Below are positions 9,227-18,050 of a stretch of 64,000 nt of DNA, piece after piece. The notes under the pieces are model-generated. The model saw only the letters and a program-made list of their open reading frames with translations, made no database searches and was not told where the DNA came from. The DNA is from Bradyrhizobium vignae. GTDB lineage: Bacteria > Pseudomonadota > Alphaproteobacteria > Rhizobiales > Xanthobacteraceae. A program made the position numbers and the translations under genes. The stretch is from assembly GCF_004114425.1 (NCBI RefSeq), contig NZ_RDQF01000007.1, positions 62,001 through 126,000 of the forward strand. Reading direction: 5' to 3'. Every line of letters begins with the position of its first letter. The first letter of the stretch is position 1.

Positions 9227-10333
9227 ATGACGAACGTCAGCCGCTCGAGGTTTCATCTTACCATCGCCGCAGCGCTGACGTTGTTCTCCGCTCCTGCAGG
9301 CGCGGAGGAGCGAATCGTCAACTTCTACAACTGGTCCAACTACATGGCGCCGGACGTCCTTGAAGCCTTCACCAAGGAGACCGGCATCAAGGTGGTCTAC
9401 GACACCTTCGACGCCAATGAGACGCTGGAGACCCGCCTGATGGCCGGCAAGTCCGGCTACGACGTCGTGGTGCCCACGGCTTACTTCCTGCAGCGCCAGA
9501 TCAAGGCGAACATCTTCCAGAAGCTCGATAAGACGAAGCTGCCTAACCTCGCCAATGCCTGGCCGATGGTGACGCAGCGCCTCGCCACCTATGACCCCGG
9601 CAACGTCTACGCCGCCAACTATATGTGGGGCACGACGGGCATCGGCTACAACGTCGCCAAGATGAAGCAGATCCTGGGTGCCGACGCGAAGATCGAGAGC
9701 TGGGACGTCGTGTTCAAGCCGGAGAACCTGGCAAAATTCAAAGACTGCGGCGTGCACATGCTCGACTCCGCCGACGACATCTTCCCGGCGGCGCTGAACT
9801 ATCTCGGGCTCGATCCGAATTCGACCAAGCAGGCGGACCTGGAGAAGGCCGCCGATGTCGTGGCAAAAGTCCGCCCCTCCGTGCGAAAATTCCACTCGTC
9901 CGAATACTTAAGCGCGCTCGCGACCGGCGAGATCTGCTTCGTCGTCGGCTGGTCCGGCGACATCATGCAGGCGCGTGCCCGCGCGGCCGAGGCCAAGAGC
10001 GGCATCGAGATCGGCTACGCGATCCCGAAGGAGGGCGCGCAGATGTTCTTCGACAATCTCGCGATCCCCGCGGATGCCAAGAACGTCAGCGAAGCCTACG
10101 AGCTGATCAACTATCTCTACCGCCCCGACGTTGCCGCCAAGAACTCGGACTTCCTGTCCTACGCCAACGGCAACCTCGCGAGCCAAAAGTTGGTCGACCC
10201 GAAGATTCTGAACGACAAGAACATCTATCCCGACGAGGCGACGCTCGCAAAGCTGTTCGTCATCACGGCGCGCGAGCCGGCGACCCAGCGCATCATCAAC
10301 CGGCTGTGGACCAAGGTGAAGACGGGGCGGTAG
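9227..10333 (+). CDS. PotF-like polyamine ABC transporter periplasmic binding protein
   Basis: A 368-residue binding protein with a Sec signal peptide (basic start, hydrophobic core, cleavage likely after SAPAGA near residue 26). The mature start VNFYNWSNYMAPDVLEAF and the segments ETGIKVVYDTFDANE and MWGTTGIGYNV match the E. coli PotF putrescine receptor type. The start is ATG 9227, or the GTG one codon earlier, 7 nt after the aminotransferase stop. No permease or ATPase gene follows, so it is an orphan receptor here and may use components encoded elsewhere. Confidence 0.88.
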   Translation: MTNVSRSRFHLTIAAALTLFSAPAGAEERIVNFYNWSNYMAPDVLEAFTKETGIKVVYDTFDANETLETRLMAGKSGYDVVVPTAYFLQRQIKANIFQKLDKTKLPNLANAWPMVTQRLATYDPGNVYAANYMWGTTGIGYNVAKMKQILGADAKIESWDVVFKPENLAKFKDCGVHMLDSADDIFPAALNYLGLDPNSTKQADLEKAADVVAKVRPSVRKFHSSEYLSALATGEICFVVGWSGDIMQARARAAEAKSGIEIGYAIPKEGAQMFFDNLAIPADAKNVSEAYELINYLYRPDVAAKNSDFLSYANGNLASQKLVDPKILNDKNIYPDEATLAKLFVITAREPATQRIINRLWTKVKTGR

Positions 10334-12669
10334 GCGGCTTGGGAGCCGACCCGACAAACGAAATTCCGCAAAACAACCCCATGCACAGTAGAAACGCCAT
10401 CTGCGGGTTGCCGGCGGTGGCGGTGCTTAAGTCGCGATCCGGCTTGGCTCAATCGACGTGCGGGCGCAGCGCGAGAGCAAGGCGCTTCCTACCACTCATA
10501 CCGCACCGTGCCCTTGCCGGTGTAGGTCTGCGTGCTGCGCGAGAATTCGCCCTCGACGGTGCCTGCGAGCGATAAGCCGTTTTTCCATTTCATTTCGGCC
10601 CGGCCGCCGGCCAACGCGGAGTCGGCGGCGGGACGCGCGCCGCTGACGGTGAAGGCAGCGCCCGGCAGCGTCTGGAAGACGGCGTTCACGAGACGGCTGG
10701 TGTTGGTGTCGTGCGCCCAGGCGAGCCGGCCGCGCAGCGTGAGCACGCCGTTATCGACCAGGAAGCGCTGGTCGGTGCGGGCGCCGAGCTCGGTGCGGAC
10801 ATTTGTTGTGTCCTGCGCGGTGTAGGACAGCGCGAACTGGTTGCTGCCGGCGATCGCGGTCTCGCCATAGCCGGGCAGGTGGAATGTGGTGACTTGTGCG
10901 GCCGCGTAGGGCGTCACGCCGAAGCTGGAGGCGCGGATTGGTGCGAAGCGCCAGCCACCTTCGAGGCGGCCCGAGAAGGTGCTGGCCTTGAAATTGGCGG
11001 TGAGCTTGTCGGTGCCTGAGACCGTCACGGTGCGGTCGGTGGTGACGTCCTGCCAGCCATAGGCGAGCGCTGCTGAGATATAGGCGGGCCCAAAATTGTG
11101 GCGGCCGTAGAAGCCGGCCTGGAACAGGTCGGCGCGGCCGCTGCCGAGACTGTCGGACAGCGCAAAGTTGTAGCCGGCGCCGCCGAGCGCAAAGCCGACC
11201 AGCGTGTTCGGCGATATCCGATAGTCCGCGCCGACCACGGTGCCGTAGATGTGGCTGGTGGTGGTGCTCGAACCTGATGCGGCGTTGCCGTTCAACGTGC
11301 TGGCGCCGCCATAGCCGGAGGCCCACACGCCCCAGCGCCGGTCGATGACCTCGCCGCTCGCCTCGCGCGGTGTCACTGCGGCGTAGGCTTCGCGTAGCCC
11401 GGCGTCGTTTGGTGCGGTGGAAGCGTAGCCCAGCGTCCCGCCATCGCTGGCCGTGCCGCCGCGCTCGCCGTCCGTGCCGCCGCCGCCAAAGGGATCAAGC
11501 ATGCCGATGAACTGCTGCGTGGCGTTGAACGAGGCCTGCGTGCCGGCGGCGCCGGGCTGGCCGGAGACCTGGCTGAGCCCGTGGTTGAGCTGCGGCTGGC
11601 CCATGTTGAGCAGCGCATCGAAGCCGGCCGGCGGCGTCGCGCCGCCCTCGACCGCCTTGTTGATGGCGCCGGCGACGTTGCTCTGGTTGGCGCCTGTGCC
11701 CGCCGGCAGCACGATCGCGCTGGGATCGAGCACGAGATAGACGTTGTTGACGTCGTAAGTGAGGTGCGGGTTGCGGGTGGGGCTGAAGCTGCCGCTCACG
11801 CTCAGCCCGGCGAACTTCGTCCCGGCAAGGCCGCCGGTCGCATTGAGAATGGCGTAGGTCTGGCTGCGGAAGCTGCCGGGCGGCGCCACCGCCTGCACGG
11901 TGGCGCCGGTCAGCGTCGCGGTGCCCGAGACATTGGTCCGGTCGGCGGCGGTGGCGGAGACTTCCACCCTGTAGAAGCTGCCGGCATTGAAGGCGAGGCT
12001 GCCGCCGACGGTGAGGGTGCCCACGGAATTGCCCGGCGCCAGCGTGCCGCCGCTCGCGATCGTCGTGTTGCCGACGATGCCGGTGCCGCCGAGCGTGCCG
12101 CCGCTGTTCACGGTGAGGCTGCTCGACGATGCGATCGAGCCGTTCACCGCCAGCGTGCCGCCGTTCACGATCGTCGCGCCGGTGTAGGTATTCGCGCCCG
12201 TCAGCGTCAACGCGCCGCTGCCGACCTTGGTCAGCGCGCCGTTGCCCGCGAGACTGGCGTCGATAATGCCGGCTCGTACGTCGAACAAACCGGACGATGA
12301 CAACGTGCCGTTGGTTATGCGACCACCCGTCACCGTCACGCCGCCGTCCTGGGTCTGTGCCGTGCCGCCAAGATCGAGCGTGCCACCCGCAACATTTGTG
12401 CCGGCACTGCTGGCGCCAAGCGTGCCGGCGCCCGCGATCTTCAGCGTGCCCGCATTGATTGTGGTGCCGCCGGTATACGTATTGGCCCCCGACAGGGTCA
12501 GCGTGCCGGAGCCGATCTTCACCAGCGAGCCGCCGGCGCCGTTGATATCGCCGCTCACCTCGGTCGAGAGGTTGTTCGAGCCGACGGTTAGCTCATTGGC
12601 GCCGAGCAGGTAAAGGCCAGCGCCCGCGATGGAGCCGGCGCTGATTTTGTTGTCGCCGTTGGGGCCCCC

Positions 12670-13441
12670 GGTGGGACTGAAATCGACCAAGCTGCTGGCA
12701 TTATTGATGATGACCGCGTTGCCGGCTGTGCTGTTGGCGAAGAACGTTATACTGCCATTGTTGGTGATGGTCGCGTTGCCGGCAGTGGCGGACCCGTAGA
12801 ATGCGATGCCGCCATTGTTGGTGATATTTGCGCTCGCCGCCGTGCTGCTGTCCCGGAAGTACAGAGCATTCCCGTTCGTGATGGTTGCGCCGCCGGCGCT
12901 GCTGGCTTCGAGGAAATTCATAGTGCCAAAGCCGACGTTGGAGATCGTGGCGCTGCCCGCCGTGCTGCTGTCCCTGAAGAGCGCGTCATTTTCGTTCGTG
13001 ATGGTTGCGCTGCCGGCGCTGCTGGTGTTGAGGAAAGTCAGCGTGGCGCCGCTGGTGCTGACGATCGTGGCGTTACCGGCCGTGCTGGTGTCACGGAATT
13101 CCAGAGTGCCGGCGCCGTCAGTGGTAATGGTCGCGCCGCCGGCAGTGGAGTTCGCATTGAACGACAGAGTGCTGTCGCTGAAGATCGTGGCGGTGCCCGC
13201 CGTGCTGTTGTCCACGAAATGGATGATGGCGTGGTTGGTGATCGCCGAACTGCCGGCCGTGCTTGTGTCGTTGAAATTCAGCGTGCCGCCGTTGGTGATG
13301 GTGGCGCTGCCAGCCGAACTGAGATTGTAGAACCCCAAGAACCGGTTGTTGGTGATGATGGCGCTGCCGGCTGTGCTGGTGTCCCAGACGTACAGATAGT
13401 AGTTGTTGTTGATGGTGGCGCTGCCGGCCGTGCTGGTGTTC
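12670..13441 (-). repeat. Main block of 19-residue STAGSATITN repeats (about 13 units)
   Basis: In-frame tandem units of about 57-63 bp encode S(T/S)AG(S/N/G)ATI-x-N...L-x-F-x-(D/N)-(T/S/N). The hydrophobic spacing and the Gly/Asn turns fit one rung of a parallel beta-helix per unit. Units are diverged at the DNA level but keep the GGTGGCGCTGCCGGC(C/T)GTGCTG core on the plus strand. Confidence 0.8.
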
Positions 13442-13829
13442 CTGAAGTTCAGAAGACCGCCGTTGGTGATGGTGGTGATGCCGCTGGTGTCGGCGTTGAA
13501 GACATTGAATGCGCCCGAGCTGCCGACGTTGACGGTCCCCACAATGGAGCCGACGCTGCTGGCACTGCCGAGCTGCAACGTGCCGCCGTTGATCGTGGTG
13601 CCGCCGGTATAGCTATTGGCGCCCGACAGGGTCAGCGTGCCGGTGCCGATCTTGACCAGCGAGCCGCCGGCGCCCCAGATGATGCCGCTGACCTCGGTCG
13701 AGGAATTGTTGGAGCCGACCGTCAGCTCATTGGCGCCGAGGTTGTAAGCGCCGGCGCCCGCGATCGAGCCTGCGCTCAGCCTGCCGTCGCCGTGCGGACC
13801 GGTGCTGTTCGAGAAATCGACGGAGCCTC

Positions 13830-14125
13830 CGACGTTGTTGATAAGGGTGGCGCTTCCGGCCGTGCTGGCATCGAGGAAACGCAGGTTGCCGCTGTTGATG
13901 ATGGTGGCGCTGCCGGCCGTGCTGTTGTTGTAGAAAGACAGATTTCCGTTGACGTTGTTGGTGATGGTGGCGTCGACCTGCCGTGCTGAAGTCGTTGAAG
14001 AACAGCATGTTGAAGCTGGTGTTGGTGATGGAGGCGTTGCCCGCCGCGCTGTTGCCGAAGAACTGCAGGTAGTTGTTGTTGGTGATGGTGGCGCTGCCGG
14101 CCGAGCTGGTGTTGGAGAAAGACAG
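13830..14125 (-). repeat. N-terminal block of 19-residue STAGSATITN repeats (about 5 units)
   Basis: Five further units of the same repeat lie near the signal peptide, separated from the main block by a copy of a SIAGAG...LGANELTVGSNN...SGANSYTGGTTIN segment that also follows the main block. The frameshift lies within the third unit of this block. Confidence 0.75.
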
Positions 14126-14595
14126 ATCTCCGCCGCCGTTGATGTTGATGGTGACGCTGCCGCCGTTGACGGTGATGCCGGCGCCCGTGAAGTTCAGCGA
14201 GTTGCCGACGGCAAACGTGTAGTTCGAGGCGCCGGCATTGAAGGTCCAGCCGCCGACGCTGGCGATCGCAATCACCAGGCTGGTGGTATTGGAGGTACCG
14301 AACGAGGCCGTGCCGACAGGCACGAAGCCGCCGTCCCAATTGGCGCCGTTGCCGTAATCGTTGCTGCCGGGGGAGGCGAGCCAGGTGCCGTCCGACGCGG
14401 CGCGCGTCGGCCCGGCCGGCAGGGTCCAGGCCAAGGCCAGTGCCGACGACGTCAGCAGCGCGGCCCGCAGGTGGCGGGTCGCTTTGAAATAATCTTTCCC
14501 CGTCCTCACCACTTCCCCCAGCACGGGGTCCGAGTCCTCGACCGGATTCTTCGCATCGGGTGGGGATTGGTGTCCTGATAAGGGCTTGGCTCATT

Positions 14596-14638
14596 TCTGA
14601 AAGTTTCTGATATTTGTGTTTCAGACCCGATTTTCGGG
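14596..14638. promoter_or_regulatory. Divergent promoter region with inverted repeats
   Basis: Between the autotransporter and the CadC-like regulator are TCTGAAA (14596-14602) and its inverted copy TTTCAGA (14619-14625), a direct TTTCTGA at 14604, and a small hairpin CCCGA-TTT-TCGGG (14626-14638). A regulator binding its own divergent control region is plausible but not shown. Confidence 0.3.
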
Positions 14639-14672
14639 CATTTTCGGCAGACTTCCGCTATATGGAGCCGCC

Positions 14673-16427
14673 TTGAGAGACGTGTTGGGGGATCACTTGC
14701 TTCGTTTCGCCGGCTTTGAGCTGGATCAGCAGCGTGCGGAGCTGCGCGGGGCCGATGGCACGCCGATCAAGCTCCGGCCCAAGACTTTCGAGATGCTCCG
14801 GCTCTTTGCCGCCAGCGGCGGCCGCGTGCTGAGCAAGCAGGAGCTGATGGAGGCGGTCTGGCCGAACGTCCATGTCGGCGAGGACAGCCTGTTTCAATGC
14901 ATCAGGGAGCTTCGCACAGCGCTCGGCGACGAGCGGCGGCAGCTGATCAAGCTCGCTTCCGGCGGCGGCTATTTGCTGGCGACGGAGGTCGTGGCTGCGC
15001 CCGCCGCCGATCCGGCGCCGGCCGAGCGGACGGCGACGGACCCGACCGGCGGGGTTGCGCCCCTGCCACCGGCCGAGGTCGCCGCCGTGGGGCCGCAGCG
15101 CGCCATGTTCGGCTTGAGCCGGCAGGCCACTGTTGCCGCCGTCGCCGGGCTTTGTGTGATCGTCATGGGGCTCGCGGTTGCTGCGCCCGCGCTGAAGCCG
15201 GACCTTCTGTTCAAGCGAACGCCCCCGCGGCTCGCGGTGATGCCGATCGTTGACGACAGCAAGGACGCGCGCGGCGCGGCGATGGCCGCGGAGGTCACCG
15301 CGCGCCTCACCGACGGTTTTGCCAAGGTCCAGAACATCAGCGTGGTTGCGCCGCGACTGGCGGCCAAGGGCGGCGACGGTACTGCTGCGTCCCTCACACC
15401 GTCCGATTACGAGCTGCGCGGCGAACTAGAGCGTCGCGACCAGTCCTGGACGCTGCGTGCGCGCATCATCAAGGCCGCGACTGGCGAGGTCCAGTCGGTC
15501 ATCGCAGCGTCGGTCGCCGCGGAGGAGATGGATGCGCAGCTCGCGCAGTCGCGCCTCGTCGCAGGCGTCGGTCATGGGCTTGCGCGCCGTCTCAACGAAA
15601 TTCTGGAGGCGCGTGTGCCGCGCGCCCCGGTCGCGGGAGCGTCGGCCGGCGGCGACAAGGTGGCCGTGGAGCAGGCGCTCGCATCGATCAACCAGACCAC
15701 GCGCGAGCGTTTTGGCGCGGCACAGGCCATGCTGCAGAAGGCGCTCAGCGACTACCCCGACAATCTCGACATCGCGGTTGCGCTCGCTTCGCTGCAGATG
15801 CGCGGCATCCAGATGGTCTGGTTCAGCCCGGAGGAGGCTGTCGCGGTCGAGGCCAGGGCCAACGCGACGCTCGAGCAGGCGCTGCGGTCGAAGCCGAATT
15901 CGATTGCGGTGCTCGAGGCCTATTGCCGCTTCCTCAGCGCGACCAACCATTTTGTCGAGAGTCTCGTCACCTGCGCCAAGGCCTTGAGCTTCGATCCGTG
16001 GAACGGATCTGCGCTCTATCTGATCGGCCTCGGGCAGCTCTATCTCGGCCGCTTCGACGATGCGCTCGCGACGTTCCTGCAGGCCGATCGTTACGACACG
16101 CCGCAGGCCTCGCGCTGGACCTGGCTACTCGGCGCGGGCATGACCTATGCCTTGATGGGGCGCTACGAGGAGGCGTTGCCCTGGCTACAGCGTTCGATCG
16201 CCATCACGCCCGGGACCGGCCGCTCGCACTTCCTGCTTGGGGCCGCCTATCAGAGAACGGGCCGCCTCGAGGAGGCGAGGGCGGCGATCGCCGAGGGATT
16301 GAAGCTGCGGCCCGGCACGACCAGACAAAGCGTCTCGCCGCCGATGAAGAACGCGAGCCCGGTGTGTGTCGAGGCCTGGGAGCGTGTCGTGCAGGCCGAG
16401 GTGGATGCGGGACTGCCGGAGCAGTAG
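14673..16427 (+). CDS. CadC-like transcriptional regulator: OmpR-type wHTH, membrane helix, TPR domain
   Basis: A protein of about 584 residues. Residues 8-105 form an OmpR/CadC winged helix (LRFAGFELDQQ, PKTFEMLRLFA, SGGRVLSKQELMEAVWP, DSLFQCIRELRTALGD). After a Pro/Ala linker, one membrane helix lies near 150-175. The periplasmic part has a domain starting PPRLAVMPIVDDSKDARG and several TPR units in the last 200 residues (GRFDDALATFLQADRYD, GRYEEALPWLQRSIAI, GRLEEARAAIAEGLKL). The TTG at 14673 has GGAG 5 nt upstream; GTG 14682, TTG 14697 or GTG 14616 are alternatives. It is read divergently from the autotransporter and may control it. Confidence 0.8.
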   Translation: MRDVLGDHLLRFAGFELDQQRAELRGADGTPIKLRPKTFEMLRLFAASGGRVLSKQELMEAVWPNVHVGEDSLFQCIRELRTALGDERRQLIKLASGGGYLLATEVVAAPAADPAPAERTATDPTGGVAPLPPAEVAAVGPQRAMFGLSRQATVAAVAGLCVIVMGLAVAAPALKPDLLFKRTPPRLAVMPIVDDSKDARGAAMAAEVTARLTDGFAKVQNISVVAPRLAAKGGDGTAASLTPSDYELRGELERRDQSWTLRARIIKAATGEVQSVIAASVAAEEMDAQLAQSRLVAGVGHGLARRLNEILEARVPRAPVAGASAGGDKVAVEQALASINQTTRERFGAAQAMLQKALSDYPDNLDIAVALASLQMRGIQMVWFSPEEAVAVEARANATLEQALRSKPNSIAVLEAYCRFLSATNHFVESLVTCAKALSFDPWNGSALYLIGLGQLYLGRFDDALATFLQADRYDTPQASRWTWLLGAGMTYALMGRYEEALPWLQRSIAITPGTGRSHFLLGAAYQRTGRLEEARAAIAEGLKLRPGTTRQSVSPPMKNASPVCVEAWERVVQAEVDAGLPEQ

Positions 16428-16512
16428 GGCGTATGAGCGTCGAATTTCTCAATCGCGCATGATGGAAATTTGAGCTAGTATGGGCCTCGAACGCAGCGAT
16501 TGAGCCCAACTG

Positions 16513-16743
16513 ATGACTGAGCATTCTCGCATCTCGCTCGCACCTGATGTCCTTGCTGGGAAGCCCGTGATTAGCGGGACCCGCATTGCGGTCGAGTTCA
16601 TCATCGGACTGATGGCAGACGGTTGGAGCGAAGCCGACATTTTGGCCAACTATCCAGGCCTTTCGCGCGAGGACATTCTCGCCTGTCTGGCTTACGCGCG
16701 CGATTCCCTTAGCCCCGAACGGGTTCACCCGACCGCAGCTTGA
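16513..16743 (+). CDS. DUF433 antitoxin (VapB45-like)
   Basis: A 76-residue DUF433 protein with the family features: an N-terminal strand, GKPVISGTRIAVEFIIGLMADGWSEADILANYPGLSREDI, and an alpha-helical end. These small winged-helix proteins serve as antitoxins to DUF5615 PIN-like proteins. The stop at 16741-16743 is one base before the partner's ATG at 16745, so translation is probably coupled. The antitoxin is intact whereas its partner is frameshifted. Confidence 0.85.
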   Translation: MTEHSRISLAPDVLAGKPVISGTRIAVEFIIGLMADGWSEADILANYPGLSREDILACLAYARDSLSPERVHPTAA

Positions 16744-16744
16744 G

Positions 16745-17100
16745 ATGCGTTTCCTCGCGGACGAGAATTTTCCTGGCTCCGCGGTCGATGCACTTCGCGC
16801 ATCAGGTCACGACGTCATCTGGATCAGAGCTTCGGCGCCTGGTAGCAGCGATCGCGAAGTATTGGCGCAGGCTTCGCACGAACAACGGATCCTGCTCACC
16901 TTCGATAAGGACTTTGGGGAATGGCCAAAGCGTCACCGCTACCGGCCGCATGCGGTATCGTATTATTACGCATCCCTCCGCCGGCACCCGGGCGGATTGG
17001 CAAAGTCCTCGCCGACCTAATCTTGGCCCGTGACGATTGGGTGGGCCATTTTTCTGTGATCGAGCCCGGCCGAGTCCGAATGCGGCCGCTGAGCAAATAG
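16745..17100 (+). pseudogene. DUF5615 PIN-like toxin, frameshifted
   Basis: The first 59 codons encode a typical DUF5615 protein: MRFLADENFPGSAVDALRAS, the segment RILLTFDKDFGE and spaced acidic residues of a PIN-like nuclease. After FGE the frame runs into PKRHRYRPHAV and stops at 17020. Shifting one base at about 16921 restores the family's expected C-terminus (LPAACGIVLLRIPPP, ILARDDWVGHFSVIE, RVRMRPL) to a TAG at 17098-17100. The change fits loss of one C from GAACTGGCC to GAATGGCC. The product is probably inactive unless this is a sequencing error. Confidence 0.82.
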
Positions 17101-17109
17101 CACCAGCGT

Positions 17110-18042
17110 CTACCGCCACCTTCGATGCAGCCACAGCCATTGCTCGGGATGCTCGCGGACCCAGCCTTCCACGACGCTCGTGATCGCCTGGGTCGTGCCC
17201 TGGATGTCGATCCTGCCCTCGGCGTCGCGCACCGGCGGGATCTCCTCGGTCAGCTCGCCGCGGAAGCGGCCGCCGGGCAGGCGGATGATGCGCACGCCGT
17301 GGATCGGGCATTCGATCTGGCGTAGGAGGCGCGCCAGCATCGGGTTGGCGCGGGTCTTGCGGCCGAAGAAGGTGACCTCGACACCTGCGGTCAGATACTG
17401 GTCGATCAGCATCGCGACGTGCTTGCCGTCCTTGAGCGCCTGCGCGAGCCGCAGCGGCGCATCGCGGCCGGCCGGGATCAGCGTGCCCATGTTGACCTGG
17501 CGCATCTCCTGGATGATGCGGTCGGCGGAAGCGATGTTCGGGCGGCGATAGAGAATCGCGGTATCCAGTTCGTGCGCGACGGCGGCGAGCGCCGGCAATT
17601 CCCAATTGGCCAGATGCGCGGCGAAGATCAGCGCCGGCTTGCCGTCTTCGCGGATCTGGTCGAACAGCTCGATGCTGCGCGGAGAAATTTCGATCCGACT
17701 CTTCTCCGGGACATCGCGGTCGTAGTCCCAGACATGATCGATATGGGCGAACTCGGCGCCGACGCGGCCGAGATTGTCCCAGACGCCCATCAGGATCTGT
17801 TCGATCTCCTCCGGCGATTTCTCCGGAAAGGCGGCGGTGAGATTGGCGCGGCCGATGCGGTGCTCGCGCAGGCGCGGGCCGATCAGCTTCACGGCGCGCG
17901 CGAAAAAATCCGAGGTCTTGACCGGATCGAAATAGCGCGTGGTGCGCAGCATCGCGACGGTCGCCGCGCCGATCAGACTTCCGCCGAGCGACTTGGCAGC
18001 CTCCCGCGCGCGGGCCTTCGTGCTCGCAGTCAGCAGCGCCAT
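17110..18042 (-). CDS. lpxXL: LpxXL-type lipid A very-long-chain acyltransferase
   Basis: A 310-residue inner-membrane acyltransferase of the LpxL/HtrB family. An N-terminal amphipathic/hydrophobic region is followed by the HX4E catalytic motif HLANWE near residue 143 and the downstream R and GRK segments of the family. It is the last gene of a minus-strand run acpXL-fabZ-fabF-fabF, which identifies it as the enzyme that moves the very-long-chain (omega-1)-hydroxy acyl chain from AcpXL to lipid A. The gap from the upstream fabF stop is 8 nt. Confidence 0.87.
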   Translation of the reverse strand: MALLTASTKARAREAAKSLGGSLIGAATVAMLRTTRYFDPVKTSDFFARAVKLIGPRLREHRIGRANLTAAFPEKSPEEIEQILMGVWDNLGRVGAEFAHIDHVWDYDRDVPEKSRIEISPRSIELFDQIREDGKPALIFAAHLANWELPALAAVAHELDTAILYRRPNIASADRIIQEMRQVNMGTLIPAGRDAPLRLAQALKDGKHVAMLIDQYLTAGVEVTFFGRKTRANPMLARLLRQIECPIHGVRIIRLPGGRFRGELTEEIPPVRDAEGRIDIQGTTQAITSVVEGWVREHPEQWLWLHRRWR

Positions 18043-18050
18043 GCGTCCGG

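Larger units (their letters stand above)
10489..14524 (-). pseudogene. Giant beta-helical autotransporter, frameshifted
   Basis: A type Va autotransporter of about 1345 residues on the minus strand. The N-terminus has a long signal peptide ending near GPTRA. The passenger consists of about 18 units of roughly 19 residues built on S(T/S)AGSATITN, then PATR-type motifs (GSGTLTLSGANTYTGGTTIN). The last 280 residues form an outer-membrane beta-barrel ending in VRYEW. The frame breaks at about 13971-13985: upstream residues read FSTAG, then switch frame. The consensus repeat there is GCG-CTG-CCG-GCC-GTG, but the sequence reads GCGTCGACCTGCCGTG, one base longer. The downstream frame stays open through this point with no stop, so a single-base insertion (mutation, phase variation or sequencing error) separates the signal peptide from the barrel. 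The GTG start at 14524 is approximate. Confidence 0.8.

Noticed and set aside
11581..12300. A 239-codon plus-strand frame opposite the autotransporter
   Set aside because: Ala/Gly/Arg low-complexity translation typical of the complement of Gly/Thr/Ser repeat coding sequence.
12670..14125. Regular short repeats that might be taken for a CRISPR array
   Set aside because: Repeats are in frame, diverged, without constant spacers, and encode a beta-helix.
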